A stretch of 64,000 nt of DNA from Sipunculus nudus (GCA_026874595.1 CM049308.1:21241867-21305866); one strand, 5' to 3'. Positions 43,085-57,056 are shown, counted from the first letter of the stretch. Program-made: numbers and translations. The notes: a model not told the origin generated them from the sequence alone.

Positions 43085-44125
43085 ATTTTGTTCAGCTCTT
43101 TGGTTTTCATGTTAACAAGAAGGCTGGATCCGGCATTAGCGACTGGTATACGTGGGTCTCCATAGACCCTATTTAGAATTGAAACAATCTGATTAATCTT
43201 TCCCATCAGGACTGTGTAGTTAATGGTCGAAATACCACATTACATTAGGATCTATAGCTGGCATGGACATATGTTACTATAATGAGACACGGAGAACTTT
43301 TAATTTGCATGGCCTGTACGCAAAAATTATAGTGGCTTTCTGAACGGGATCACCAGCCCGTTTTCATGTTTCTATCTGAATAGTATCATGGCTATTGAAA
43401 CCCTGATGAAAATTACACGTACCGGAACTGTGTATCACTTCGATATTTTAGGAGTTAAGGAGTGTTCAACAACGTTTAGATATATTAGGGGTTTATATCT
43501 GTTCAACAGTCGTCAGAGATGGTTGCCCGTGCTGTTATCTTTACTTTTGGCAGGATAGAAAACCACAGTAGAGCAATGATCAGATATATTACTACAGGTG
43601 TGGTTAATTGGTCAGTGATCAGAACAAGCTCCAGGGAAGGATCAGTAGTCAGTGTTGTGTGTTATATTGAGAAAACGCGGAAAGGAAGAGACAGGCCTTA
43701 TGAACATTTCTGCAGATAATGTAAAAGTATAAACTTGATATTAAGGCTTATCCCCCCAGTAAACCCCAGAACCCAGTAAGCATACTAAGTATTTGTTTTA
43801 CTCGCCGTATCGCATGCTTTTGGCTTAACTATGCTGTATGGGCACCTTGATCACGAAATACGTGGCTTAAAGACGGTCAATTTATTAAACTGCAAGTAGA
43901 CAAGTTGAGACTTGTTTTAGTATTTTTGATAAAACATAGAAGTGGCTGAGGCCATATATTAGAGGCCATGTGTCTATATCGAGGCCACGGTCACAGTGGT
44001 ATTCCTTAAGTTAGACCAGTTATGTCTTATCTGTCAATTGAGAAAATATAGAAATTACCATAAAGTACAAGAATTCTAACAGGTACGTGCTTCCTTCAGA
44101 ACGGTACCTGACCATTCTATTTGTT
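43085..44125 (+). repeat. CAGGACTACGTGGCT module, copy 12
   Basis: Equivalent to 21296-22325 but clearly older; lacks the 3-kb block upstream. Carries GAGAAAACGCGGAAAGGAAG and a TGATCACGAAATACGTGGCT core. Confidence 0.7.
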
Positions 44126-45121
44126 ATTAGCTCAGCTCACTGAAAGACAGCAGAGCTATAGCAATAACTCTTTGTCCGTCGTCCCACCAGCCGTGCTGCC
44201 GTCTGTCAGGTCGTCTCTTAACAAGGCAAGAATCGTAACCGTTAGACCTAGAAACTTCTAACTGTACATCATGGGAGTCCCATGACAAATCTCCATGGAA
44301 AACTGAAATTAGATCTCTGTTACTCATAACCTCAGAGCTATTGGGTTCAGAAATTCCCATCCCCCCCCCCCCCCCAAATAATTAAAAATATGATACAAAA
44401 CTCAAGTATATGAACAACTATTGCATTGATCACCATGATTCTTTGCATGCATATTGATCATGGGGTGTTTCATCACTTCCTGCAGACTGGTGGCACCACC
44501 TGGAATTTTTTCCCAATTTTTACCATTTATTTCTCTATTTTTGAGATCTTCAAGGATGTGGTTGCCTGTTAACAGGGCACAAATGGTTAAAATTGGACCT
44601 AGAATCTTCTTACTTGACATCCAGGAAGGGCCATGAAAAAATCTTCAAGGAAACTTGAAATTAGGTCTCTCTTACTTATATCCTCTGAGCTATGGTGATC
44701 AGAATTACCCCTACCCCCACCCCCCACCCCCCACCCCCACCCACCCAGAATAATTTAAAATTTACCTCAAAAGCTCAACTGTTGCATTGATCATCGTGAC
44801 ACTTTGCATGCATATTCATCAAGGACTGTTTCATCAGTTCCTGCAGACTGGTGATCAACCCTAACCTTGAGTTTTTTTCAAAATTTTACGCAATTTCAGG
44901 GCACAAATTGTAACAATTGCACCTAGAATCTTCTAACTTAACATCCAGGGAGGTCCATGAAAAATCTCCTTGGAAACCTGAAATTAGGTCTATGTTAACC
45001 ATATCCTCTATGCTATGCTTAAGTTCAATGGGGCACCATCTACAAAATTTGGCATTGAAAAAATTCCTTTTATGAATGTTTTCCTAGTCAGCTGAGCGTC
45101 ATGACCCCTGGGTCACTTGTT
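44126..45121 (+). repeat. AGCTCAGCTGA-family repeat, full-length copy 2
   Basis: Opens TTAGCTCAGCTCACTGAAAG and closes AGTCAGCTGAGCGTCATGAC with TCACTTGTTTAAG. Two long C-rich tracts (about 44360 and 44709-44745) break it. The minus frame 44127-44360 reads across the opening segment only. Confidence 0.75.
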
Positions 45122-45419
45122 TAAGTTTCCGCATCCTCGCATTTTATGTATAAATATACACTATTTATTGATCACTCTATTGATTGAAGGCTATATGTAA
45201 ATATCTGCGCGTCGTGCGAAACAGGAATATTTAGACCAATGCCTTTATAAAGGGACAGGGTCATGGCACCATTAAAACCATCCCGGGGCTGCATTTAGTC
45301 TGGCAGAATAATTTATAAAAAGGGGGTACATCGCAAAGTATAAAATACAAATCTTTATATTTTTAATCTTTGTCCCTTAATTTTCCTGAACAATGATGCC
45401 ACCCTGCCATTTTACCTCG
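45122..45419 (+). repeat. leader segment before block 7
   Basis: Same leader as 5939-6214 with minor differences. Confidence 0.7.
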
Positions 45420-45992
45420 GTCAGTGGTCAGATAAATTGGTCCGGTAGTGGGGAAGTGGTCAGTGATCAGATACATTGGTCAAGCGATGATGAAGTGGTC
45501 GGGCCGGGTCAGATGCATAGGTCCAGTGGTGAAAAAATGGTCAGTGGTCAGATGCATTTGTCCAGCTGTGGGGAGGTGGTAATAAGTCAGATATATTGGT
45601 CAAGCGATCGGAAAGTGGTCCGTGGTCAGACACCTAGGTCCAGTGGTGGGGAATTGGTCAGTGAACAGATATACTGGTCGAGTGGTCAGTGGTCAGATAC
45701 ATGTGTCCATCCGTGGGCAAATGGTCAGTGATCAGAAACATTGGTCCCGCGGTGGGGAAGTGGTGAGGTGTCAGATAAACTGGACCAGTGGTGTTGAAGT
45801 GGGAAGTGGTCAAAGACATTGGTCCAGTGATGGGGAAGTTTTCAGTGGTCAAATGCATTGGCCCAGTTGTGAGAAGTGGTCAGTGGTCAAATTATTTGCT
45901 CTAATGGTGGGTGAAGTGGTCAGTGGTCAGGTACATTGGTATTGTGGTGTGGAAGTGGTCAGTGGTCAGAAAGATTGCTACTGCAGTGAGAA
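45420..45992 (+). repeat. 39-bp minisatellite block 7, left part
   Basis: About 14 diverged units parallel to block 1, interrupted after GCTACTGCAGTGAGAA by the SINE. Confidence 0.9.
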
Positions 45993-46195
45993 GTTAAAAA
46001 AAAGTTAAAGTTGTAGGTTTTAAGTCCCCTTCCCAATAACTGGCTCAGAAGACTACAATTAACTTCCCGGTGGTAGCTCCCTGGGGACACTACCGAGCCC
46101 ACACACGGTTTTGAGGTCGCTAGGGCCCGCCATACGCAGATGGCACTTAATCCGGTACCCATTTGTAATGCATGGTAGACATAAGCACACTTGTG

Positions 46196-46206
46196 GGATT
46201 CGAACC
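46196..46206 (-). promoter_or_regulatory. RNA polymerase III B box of the SINE
   Basis: GGTTCGAATCC on the minus strand, the exact B-box consensus; paired with the A box at 46240-46250. Confidence 0.8.
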
Positions 46207-46239
46207 CATGACCGCTTGATCACACGTCCGGCACCTTTG

Positions 46240-46250
46240 CCATTACACCA
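46240..46250 (-). promoter_or_regulatory. RNA polymerase III A box of the SINE
   Basis: TGGTGTAATGG on the minus strand, a close match to the A-box consensus, located about 34 bases upstream of the B box. Confidence 0.65.
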
Positions 46251-46267
46251 CCACGCACACACTAATG

Positions 46268-46366
46268 GTGGTTAATGGCCAGATACATTGCTCCAGCAGT
46301 CAAGGAGTGGTCATTGATCAAAGAGATTGATCCATTGGTGGTTGAAGTGGTCAGTGGTCAGATACA
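46268..46366 (+). repeat. 39-bp minisatellite block 7, right part
   Basis: Resumes GTGGTTAATGGCCAGATACA after the SINE, with two further units. Confidence 0.85.
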
Positions 46367-47074
46367 ATACCGAAAATGCTCCCCTTAGGACACACTTGGC
46401 ATCGTTCCCCATAAATCAATACATTTCTGATGTGTAGCCATTGAGGACAGTGACAGTGATTCAGTGCGACCACTAACCAGTCGTATATTGGACCACCCTC
46501 AATTATAATATAGATAATATGAATATGCATGTCATTTAAATGGATGTATAATAACCCTGTTCTCAACTTCACGGATACATCCTCCTTTATACCGATGGAT
46601 GACTTGCAATGCAACGGTTAGTTTGAATTAGTCTAAACGAACGAGTTTAGATTGAATTTTGTCTTAGATATAAGACTATGAGAGAATTGTGTATTGGCAA
46701 ACACATTCATTTTAAAATTGTTCTGAATTAGGCGCATTACGCGTAAGAACATAAGTTAGAACATATTTCGTGCGTGCACATAAGCACATTCACACAAAAA
46801 TAAATATCTTTATAAATTGAAAAAAGTAGCGCTATATATAAAATTAGGAGTTCAAAAACATGTTATGTGATTCTTTTGTTTATAAGACCCATTGGCATTT
46901 TATGACGTACGCCGTGCTCATAAATATGAGCAATGGCTCAAAGGCCGTGGATTTTGTGTATATTATACTTTACTCATTATGCATTATACTGACAGAAGTA
47001 CACGAATATCCTTCATCTATGATTCGGACTTTTCAGTACGCAAACATGTTTGCGGTCGAGCAAATCTTAAGCCA
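46367..47074 (+). repeat. hairpin module, copy 6
   Basis: Parallel to 6983-7690, hairpin at 46915-46932. Confidence 0.75.
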
Positions 47075-48262
47075 TTAAGACCACATAGACACGTACTGTC
47101 TCATACGCCCTCCGCCCTATACACACCCACCCACCGCCCCCAAAAAGTGCCAGATACATACTCCTGCCTAATTTGCACAATTAACCAATTAACGGAAATA
47201 GTAACATTTCTTGCGACATTTGTATGTACCTCAAACATAATATGCCCTTTTATAAATAGCATTTAACAATATTTTTCACACCGTGGGAGGACCACATTCT
47301 CCCAACATAACGCATATCATGTGGCAGGTTCAATCGGTCCCCGCTATATAGACATTTCTGTCGGACTCATGTTATATGAAAATGGTTTCAACTTTCCAAT
47401 TTGAATATATTTTTAATATTGGAGGGATACATGATATGAGCAGAAGGATATCCGAATGGTCATATGGGCTTGGAAGTGACAATTGAATGGTCAAATGGGC
47501 TAAAGAGAGACAGCAAATGGTCAGATGGGCTCAGTAGTGACAGTAGAATGGTCAAATGGGCATAAGAGTGGGCAGCGACAGTAGAAATGCGAAATGAAAA
47601 ACCAAATTTCAACTCGCCAATTTACACGCATCTCTTGCATGGTAATAGTATACATGGGGTGGGAAAATTGTTTAATATATCAGCATGCTGGGGGGTGTTT
47701 CACCTGTCACGATACTGCTCGTTGATAAGATAACATAATAGATAAAAATGCGACAATAAATCAAAGTGTCGCCTGGTATCTATATCCAGGCCTATATAAG
47801 CCGTTCATTGAATTATTATTTTTTCTTCAATAACAAAATTCTTAAAATATTTTATTTATAAATAACCTATATCCTTGTAATACCTGAAGTTGTAATTTAA
47901 AGAAACTTTTGAATAATTCTAGCAACAGGACAATTATTACATCAATAGACGTTATGAAAGCATGTTTATGCAAATGTTATTTTAAATTGGTGTCATCAGT
48001 TATGGCCACATAACTGTGGGGATACTTGAGTGCGTTCAGTAAATCGAAAATAATGCAGGAATCTTTACTAATATATATTGAGTTATAAAGGAATCTTTCT
48101 CGCATATGGTAGGTATTGTTGCTTGTACACGGTTACATGGCTTATTTAAGCTACAGTGAACTTGCAGACTTTATGATAGTGATATAATATATATTATGAT
48201 AGTTTCAAAAAATATGAAAATATTCACATCCCCATCCTGATTTAGAGTGCGGTTCTGAACAT
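47075..48262 (+). repeat. linker and pre-satellite block, second copy
   Basis: Parallel to 7691-8880 with scattered differences that become rare after about 47930. Confidence 0.7.
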
Positions 48263-49736
48263 AGAAAGGCATGTCACTCTGTCTGGGGGTTCCTGGATTA
48301 TCTTACAAGGCATATCACTCTGACGTGACTGGGGGATGCTGGATTATCTAACAAGGCAGTCACTCTGACGTGACTGTGGGTTCCTGGATTATCTTACAAG
48401 GCATGTCACTCTGACGTGACTTGGGGTTCCTGGATTATCTAACACGGCATGTCACTCTGACGTGATTTAGGGTAACTGGATTATCTTACAAGGCATGTCA
48501 CTCTGACGTGACTGTGGGTTCCTGGATTATCTTACAAGACATATCACTCTGACGTGATTAGGGGGTTCCTGGATTATCTTACAAGGCATGTCACTCTGAC
48601 GTGACTTGGGGTTCCTGGATTATCTAACAAGGCATGTCACTCTGACGTGACTTGGGCTTCCTGGATTATCTTACAAGGCATGTCACTCTGACGTGACTTG
48701 GGGTTCCTGGATTATCTAACACGGCATGTCACTCTGACGTGATTGGGGGTTACTGGATTATTTTACAAGGCATGTCACTCTGACGTGACTTGGGGTTCCT
48801 GGATTATCTAACACGGCATGTCACTCTGACGTGATTGGGGGTTACTGGATTATTTTACAAGGCATGTCACTCTGACGTGACTTGGGGTTCCTGGATTTTC
48901 TAACAAGGCATGTCACTCTGACGTGATTGGGGGTTACTGGATTATCTTACAACGCATGTCACTCTGACGTGACTTGGGGTTCCTGGATTATCTAACACGG
49001 CATGTCACTCTGACGTGATTGGGGGTTACTGGATTATTTTACAAGGCATGTCACTCTGACGTGACTTGGGGTTCCTGGATTATCTAACAAGGCATGTCAC
49101 TCTGACGTGATTGGGGGTTACTGGATTATCTTACAAGGCATGTCACTCTGACGTGACTTGGGGTTCCTGGATTATCTAACACGGCATGTCACTCTGACGT
49201 GATTGGGGGTTACTGGATTATTTTACAAGGCATGTCACTCTGATGTGACTTGGGGTTCCTGGATTATCTAACACGGCATGTCACTCTGACGTGATTGGGG
49301 GTTACTGGATTATTTTACAAGGCATGTCACTCTGACGTGACTTGGGGTTCCTGGATTATCTAACACGGCATGTCACTCTGTCGTGATTGGGGGTTACTGG
49401 ATTATTTTACAAGGCATGTCACTCTGACGTGACTTGGGGTTCCTGGATTACATAACAAGGCATGTCACTCTGACGTGACTGGGGGTTCCTGGATTATCTT
49501 AAAAGGCATGTCACTCTGACGTGACTGTGGGTTCCTAGATTATCTTACAAGGCATGTCACTCTGACGTGATTAGGGGGTTCCTGGAGTATCTTACAAGGC
49601 ATGTCACTCTGACGTGACTTGGGATTCCTGGATTATCTAACAAGGCATGTCATTCTGACGTGACTAGGGGTTCCTGGATTATTTTACAAGGCACGCCACT
49701 CTGACGTGATTGGGGGGTTCCTTGGTTATCTTACAA
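48263..49736 (+). repeat. 46-bp satellite array, about 32 monomers
   Basis: Same monomer, edges and dimeric alternation as 8881-10905 but shorter by about 551 bases, that is 12 monomers or six dimers. The first and last monomers match their counterparts, so the loss or gain is internal. Confidence 0.95.
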
Positions 49737-50530
49737 CTCAGTATTTTGAAATTTATTTAGTTTCTCTTTCTTAGGTGCCATGTCAAAATAACAATCATTT
49801 TAATATCAAGAAAATAGTCAATTTTACGCAATTTTCGAACCATCTTTTTCCTCTCTTTCTTCATATGCATTCATTCGACTTTGATTTCACGCTGTCGTGG
49901 AAATCATTATTTTTAATTGTGACAAGATGTTATGATATAATATAATAATGTAAGCAATGAGTTTAACAGATTCCTTGACCTTTCTGAAGATGATGTCAGA
50001 AAATTGTTTTCTGATTCGCATTCTAAGAATATATGATATTGATCCACTGCAAACAACAACATTAAAGCAGTGTTTTCAAGTAATGTTACAATTTTTTAAC
50101 ATAATTTCAAAATTGGTGGGACGGCAGCTCACTCTTAGGGTATATCTGACCGTAATCGCAGATGGTACAGAATGAAGGAAATTTATCAAGCAAATTAAAG
50201 ATGTTTTGGTGTTCCCCAAGGAAGTGTACTCGTCATATTAATCTTCTCTGTCTAACCGTTTTCAAACTTAAAAAGAAAGTGCGTGATTTAGGTATGATCT
50301 TGATTTTTTTTTTAATTTCTTGGGATTGTTATGCGTCCATGTCCCCTCTGGTCAGACCCCAAGTGGCGCAAGACATTCACGCGTTAGAGAATACTTTTCA
50401 TTATTTTTGTATATACAGCCAAGCAATCGACGCCCTTGCTACAAATCTGACAACAGTTTGTTTAGTTATTTACATACCTGATATTTCAGGTGAAATCAAA
50501 TCACGTCACGTATAGCATAGCATACAGGTA
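49737..50530 (+). repeat. post-satellite block, second copy
   Basis: Parallel to 10906-11700. Here the frames 49957-50175 and 50162-50515 are longer than in the sister because of small indels, which argues for drift rather than selection. Confidence 0.6.
50208..50255 (+). pseudogene. reverse transcriptase motif relic GVPQGSVL, copy 3
   Basis: Translates GVPQGSVLVILIFSV then stop. Retains the consensus that the 11380 sister has lost. Confidence 0.35.
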
Positions 50531-51720
50531 AGGCAGAAAGGAGTTGACAGAATTACTTAGATACATTGTGAAAGTATTCCTCGGAGTTTAAGACCAGACT
50601 GCCCCCCCCCCCCCCCAACCCGGTGAAACCCAGAACCCAGGTAACACACGCACTTCGAAGTAACCATATACTGGTGAAATGAGAAAACATTGTATAACTC
50701 ACCGTATTCGTGCGACTGATCTCACAGGTAACAGTGTTGAGGGGACACCTTGATCAGGACTACGTGGCTAAAACGCTCTCTTTATATATATTTATGCAAG
50801 GTGAACAAGTTGAGACCTGTAAAAGTATTTTACATTGATAAGGCATTCAAGGGACTGAATTCCTTACACGAGACCCTCCTCTTTTCTCCATATCCAGGCC
50901 ACGGTCACAGCGGCGTTCCTTTATTCGAGCAAATTGGATATTAAACGTTTTATTTATTAATATATAAAAGACAATTATCTATAAATTAAAGGACAAGAAT
51001 GTAATAGATATCTGCTGCCTCTTGAACGATCCCTGACCAAACACCTATATGTGTATTATTATACACCGCACCTTACGTCGTGTTGACTAACATTACCTGA
51101 CGCGATTACCAATTTGTTTAAGGATATAGGCATCGAAAGCGTTTCATAAATCCCAGTTTGTTAAATTAAATATATACGTCATCCAATACACTTAAGGGGT
51201 GACAGCCGAGCAGAGACTGCCGAGATAATAACCACTCGACTATCAAAACCCCATCGATTTCGTGCGAGATAAGGGTATCCAAGATCTGTGGGCCTGTAAA
51301 AGTTCAGGCCGTTATCAAATTCTCCTGAAAATGTGTGATATTGACAATATAGGCGCAGGGATGGACGGTGTAATGCCAGGGATCATATCGAACTGTTAGG
51401 CACCAGTTTCCATGTGAGCCTATAATATTTGGAGACCTCTCCGGTAAAGAACGCCTCGGCGGCAGCGGCGGTTCAAGCGGAACCTGCCTGAAAATAGAGT
51501 ATACGGTAACCGCGAAACTTCGCTATGATGGATACAATAATTCCCTCAAACAAGCTTATATCTGTTTATATGCATGTGTTATGCGAACGTTGGGAACCTT
51601 TTTGAAAAGGAAAAGTCGCTGATGCCCACACGCCAATCATAAATACACAAGCATATTACCCGCTCTTTTGCTTATATAAAACGTTTCCCTTACCCATTGA
51701 TTTACCTGCATGTCATTCAT
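50531..51720 (+). repeat. CAGGACTACGTGGCT module, long form, duplicate of 11701-12899
   Basis: Has a 12-base deletion (ACTTAGATAC here, ACTTGAACTCTTCTTTAGAT there) and a different poly-C length, then becomes almost identical to its sister. Confidence 0.75.
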
Positions 51721-52567
51721 ACAGGTAATATTAATAGGTAATACTATGTACAGGACCGGGAAAATCGGAAAGAAATGGACAGACTTGTATGAACACATCT
51801 TCAAATACAATAGAAAGGTAAATGTTGAACACCGACCATATAGTTAAATACTGTCCAATAAGCCCCCGAGACCTATTAGGCAGACTCTGCCGAAGAATTG
51901 ACAATATTTACTCATATTCACCGCGTAGTATACCCCCCCCCCCCCAAAAAAAAATAAATAACAGACATATACTTCTATATACTGTAAAAAATTAACTTTA
52001 ACCGAAAATTCAAATTTCTTGAAACATTTGTATAGGTTCCAATCATAAAAAAGAAATGAGCCCATATATGAAATTATTTTTTTTTTAATTTTGCACACCA
52101 TTGAATCATATATGTAAATATACCATGCACATCCTTATCAGGACTACGTGACTACAAGAAGATCAATATTGAAGTACTGCAATTGGACAAGTTGAAACTT
52201 GTGACATTATTGTTGTTGTTAAGGCATTCATAAGAGGTCTGGTGTGCATATCCAGACCACAGTTACAACTAGATATTAAAAAAAAACGGGAAATTTGATA
52301 TAAAACGCTTCATGATTTATTTACATTAACGATAACCATCGATAATTAATATTAATGTTAAAAATGACATATATATTAAATAGATACCAACTACAGCAGT
52401 ATCTGACTATCAATGTTAACCCGACCCAACGACGCGGGACACATCTACAGAGAGGTTATGTTATTACGAGTGTTTTCGTTGTTTTCTCTTTAAAATCTTT
52501 CTAGGCTCAGCAGCGATCCTGATACGAATCCCAATAAAAAACAGTATATGGGAGTCGATACAGGGGA
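51721..52567 (+). repeat. CAGGACTACGTGGCT module, duplicate of 12900-13750
   Basis: Nearly identical to the sister; the poly-C/poly-A tract near 51933 is shorter. Confidence 0.75.
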
Positions 52568-54579
52568 TTGGTCACAGTCACATACATTGCTCCAGCGCTG
52601 GGGAGGTAGTCAGTGGTCAGATACATTGATCCAGCGGGGGGGAATAGTCAGTGGTCAGATACATTGGTCCAGCGAAGGGGGGGGGGGGTAGTCAGTGGCC
52701 AGATACTTTAACAGAGCGGTGGGGAAGTAGGCAGTGGTCAGATACATTGACAGATCGGTGGGGAAGTAGTCAGTGGTCAGAAACATTGCTCCAGCGGAGG
52801 GGAAGTCGTCAGTGGTCAAATGCATTGGCTGGCCAAGCGTTGGAGAAGTAGTCAGTGGTCAGATGCATTGGCTGGCCAAGCGTTGGAGAAGTAGTCAGTG
52901 GTCATATACATTGGTCCAGCGAAGGGGAGGTAGTCAGTGGTCAGATACATTGGCCCAGCAGTGGGAAAGTAGTCAGTGGTCTGATACATTGTTCCAACGC
53001 TGGGGAGGTTGTCAGTGGTCAGATACATTGGCCCAGCAGTGGGGAAGTAGTCAGTGGTCAGATACATTAACAGAGCGGTGGGGAGGTAGTCAGTGGTCAG
53101 ATACATTGACACAGCGCTGGGGAAGTAGTCAGTGGTATGATACATTGTTCCAACGTTGGGGAAGTAGTCAGTGGTCAGATACATTGCTCCAGTGAAGGGG
53201 AGGTAGTCAGTGGTCAGATACATATGTCCAGCCGTGGGAAAGTAGTCAGTGGTCTGATACATTGTTCCAACGCTGGCGAGGTAGTCAGTGGTCAGATACA
53301 TTGGCCCAGCAGTGGGGAAGTAGTCAGTGGTCAGATACATTAACAGAGTGGTGGGGAGGTAGTCAGTGGTCAGATACATTGACAGAGCGGTGGGGAAGTA
53401 GTCAGTGGTTTGATACATTGTTCCAACGTTGCGGAAGTAGTCAGTGGTCAGATGCATTGGTCCAGCGGTGGGGAAGTAGTCAGTGGTCAGATACATTGGC
53501 CCAGCGGTGGGGAAGTGGTCAGGGGAATTTACATTGCTCCAGATTTTTTGGAACTATTCAGTGGTCAGATACATTGGTCCAGCGGAGGGGAAGTAATCAG
53601 TGGTCAATCACATTGGTCCAGCTGGCGATGGGGAAGTAGTCAGTGGTCAGATACATTGGCCCAGCGGTGGGGAAGTAGTCAGTGGTCTGATACATTGTGC
53701 CAACGTTGGGGAAGTAGTCAGTGGTCTGATACATTGTTCTAAAGTTGGGGAGGTAGTCAATAGTCAGATACATTGGCCCAGCGGTGGGGAAGTAGTCAGT
53801 GGGCAGATACATTGGTCCAGTGGTTGAGAAGTGGTCAGTGGTCAGATACATTGGTCCAGTGGTTGAGAAGTGGTCAGTGGTCAGATACATTGGCCAAGCG
53901 GTGGGGAAGTGGTAAGGGGCATTTACATTGCTCCAGATTTTTTGGAAGTATTCAGTGGTCAGAAACATTGGTCCAGCGGAGGGGAAGTAGTCAGTGGTCA
54001 AATACATTGGTCCAGCGGGCGATGGGGAAGTAGTCAGTGGTCAGATACATTGGCCTAGCGGTGGGGAAGTAGTCAGTGGTCTGATACATTGTTCTAACGT
54101 TGGGGGAAGAAGTCAGTGGTCAGATACATTGGTCCAGCGGTGGGGAAGTAGTCATTAGTCAGATACATTGGTCGAGTGGTTGGGAAGTGGTCAGTGGTCA
54201 GATACATTGGTCCAGCGGGCGATGGGGAAGTAGTCAGTGGTCAGATACATTGTCCAATTCTGGAAAAGTGGTTAGTGGTCAGAAACAATTGTCCACTGGT
54301 GGTGAACTGGTCAGTAGTCAGGTACATTGGTCCAGTGGTGGGGAAGTGGTCAGTAGTCAGATACATTGGTCCAGTGATGAGGAAGTGGTCAGTAGTCAGG
54401 TACATCGGCCCAGCGATGGGGAAATGATCAGTGGTCAAATACATTGGTCCAGTGATGGGAATATGTCAGTGGTCAAATACATTGGTCCAGTGATGGGAAT
54501 AGGTCAGTTCTTAGATACATTAGTTACGCGGTTGGGATGTGGTCAGTGGTCAGACACCTTTGTCCAGCTCTGGGTAAGT
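52568..54579 (+). repeat. 39-bp minisatellite block 8, duplicate of block 2
   Basis: Unit-by-unit copy of 13751-15762 with only isolated base changes (for example TTCCAACGC for TTCCTACGC at about 53265), including the two ATTTACATTGCTCCAGATTT interruptions. Such preservation in an unstable array implies a very recent duplication. Confidence 0.95.
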
Positions 54580-56812
54580 GATCCAACATATTTTGTATAT
54601 TACAATGAGAAAACGCGGTAAGAAAGAGACAGCCTTTATGAACATTTCTGTATACATTTGATATTAAGGCTAATACCGCCCAGTAAACCCTAGAACCAAG
54701 TATGCATGCTGAGTATTGTTTACCTTGCCCTATATCAAATCCTTTTGGCTTCACCATGCTGTAGGTACACCTTGTACAGGAGTACGTGGCTAAAGGACGG
54801 TCAATATATAGAAATGCAAGTGGGCAAGTCGAGAATTGTTATAGTATAGATAAGACACAGAAGTGGCTGAGGCCATATATGAGAAGCCAGGTGTTTACTG
54901 CTTACACAACCGGTCCTTTAATTTAACTAATTATGTTTTATTTATATATTGATAAACTATATAATTGACCATAAATTATTCTACAAGAAATAAGCTAGAT
55001 ACCTGCCCCCTTCAGAACGCTTCCTGACCATTAATTCACCTTAGTGTCTTATCATTCGCCCGACCTCACGTCATGTTGACACCAATTTTTATACATTAGG
55101 TGCAAGTTTGATGAGTTCTCGGGGGGGGGGGAGGGTGCTCTGGGGCCCCTTCTGGGGAATATAGCAGCACATGATATAATGTGACAGAGACGCATGCTTG
55201 CAGAATTATTCATCCTGATCCGGCTTACCTCTGGTCTTGATTGAAACTGTTTATTATGACGTGCAGAATGAAAACATTGATGTTAAAGCAATCTTAATCG
55301 GGCGCACTATACACTGGTTCAGGAGCTACGTCAGATCAGCAAATATAGTCACATCAACCAAAAAGATAAGATTAAACAGACTCCATGCGCGCACACACAA
55401 TATTATATAAACAGAGGAGAGATGTAACTGACAGATCACGAGAATTGTAAACTGAACATTCAGATTTTTGCGACCCCATGGACATTCAGGACGAGTTCGC
55501 TGCTCATAAAGAAATAAGAAGTGTCAATAAACATACATTTCATGTGTACACTGATCTACACTGAAGAATATATTTAATGAATATGCATATGCCATTCCAA
55601 TGTATGTATAATAACCCTGTTGTCAATCTGAGGCTGAAAGTTTACCAACCGGTAAACCAGACGGATATACCCCGAGTTAAAGGCCAACCCTCTAGAGTAT
55701 ATCACTCAGAACACGCAACAGGGGTGGAAGAAATTCATATTTGAGCGTACCACGGATATAATAGTTGTAATCCGGGCGAATAAAACGTGGTCAGCAAATG
55801 GTGTTGTGTCTTACATGGCCGGCAATGTTTATCTCAAGCACAGCCAAATACATCATTGCACATGCCACAGCCATCACCGCAATCTTGATCTAACCACATA
55901 CCACAGCACTTGAAAATGACAAAATAGCAGTTCAAAAGGGCAACATATCTGAACAAAGCGGCATATTAGATTGCCACACCCAATACCATTTTAATGGATG
56001 AGATGCATCATGTCGACCAATACTTCAGATACTTGGTTTACTAGATCATAAAGACATCATAATATAAAATATAATGCACGTTTTCGGTACAACTATTTCC
56101 TGATTGAACTAGAGAGTAGGCCTTTAACATCAGTGAACAACATGCAATGCAACAGCTTAAACGTCAGATTCAATGTCGGCTTGGAATTATGAGACAATGA
56201 GATAATTGTGTTTGTAATAACAAATACACTAATTCAGCATTCTTAATCCGCCACATCGCGCACTATCAGAACGCCAAGTCGAAACATATTTCATGTTTGC
56301 ACACACATATACACACACAAACGAGCGCACTGTCTTAATAAAATAAAAAAGTAGTTCTGCTGAAACTGGATATTTCAAGAGGCATACAGTTTTTTTTTAT
56401 ACTTAGATAAGCATTGACATTTATGACATGCCCCGTGCTCATAAATGTGAGTAGTTTTTGTGTACATTACACTTCACCCGGCTGACCGACGTACACGGCT
56501 AACCATGATAACGATCCACCCTCTTCAGTTCGCAAAGACTGGGCGGATAAGCAAACGTAAACCGTGGAACTTTTATGTATAATATGTGTGTGTTACGTTT
56601 CACTCGGTAATATTATGTATATCACCGGGATAAGCGGAAAGGAATGGACAAACTTTTACGAACACATCTACAAATACAATAGAAAGTTATATGTTGGACA
56701 CAGACCATATAGATGAGTACTGTCCCATATAGCCCTCGAAACACTCTGTCGAGGAATGTTTTTTTTTTTTATATTTACCGTTAGTATATCCCCCCCCCCC
56801 TCTCCAAAAAAA
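54580..56812 (+). repeat. module plus long hairpin module, duplicate of 15763-17995
   Basis: Nearly identical to the sister, including the G-run near 55121 and hairpin at 56436-56453. Confidence 0.75.
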
Positions 56813-56813
56813 G

Positions 56814-57056
56814 GTCTCGTTGTAGAAATTATGGTGCAGATATCAGGGTTTGCAGCATTCTAGCAAATTTGGCCATCTCATTTCTTTTTTAGTTTTATTT
56901 GTATTTTGTTTTTCTTTCATTGGGGTGAATTCTGGAGGTTACACCATACCGAATGTGACGATCATGTTCCACTGTGGCTTTATGTTTTCGGGAGAAAGAG
57001 GCAGATGTCATGGGTTGTCACAGTTTAACTTATGGTCGCCTTTCATCTGTGTCTAT
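56814..57056 (+). repeat. short repeat GGTCTCGTTGTAGAAATTAT, copy 3
   Basis: Nearly identical duplicate of 17996-18237. Confidence 0.6.

Larger units (their letters stand above)
45993..46267 (-). mobile_element. tRNA-derived SINE insertion
   Basis: On the minus strand the head carries an A box TGGTGTAATGG (46240-46250) and a perfect B box GGTTCGAATCC (46196-46206), spaced as in tRNA genes. A GC-richer body follows and then a CTTTAACTTTTTTTTAACTT tail. Sister minisatellites at 6886 and 24466 read GCAGTGAGAAAGTGGTTAAT without interruption, so this is an insertion of about 270 bases. The target duplication is not evident. The minus frames across it (45959-46262) show the RSWVRIPQ signature typical of translated tRNA-like B boxes. 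Confidence 0.8.

Noticed and set aside
46183-46258. Functional tRNA gene
   Set aside because: A and B boxes are present but a proper acceptor stem and anticodon arm are not evident and a SINE body follows; it is a SINE head.
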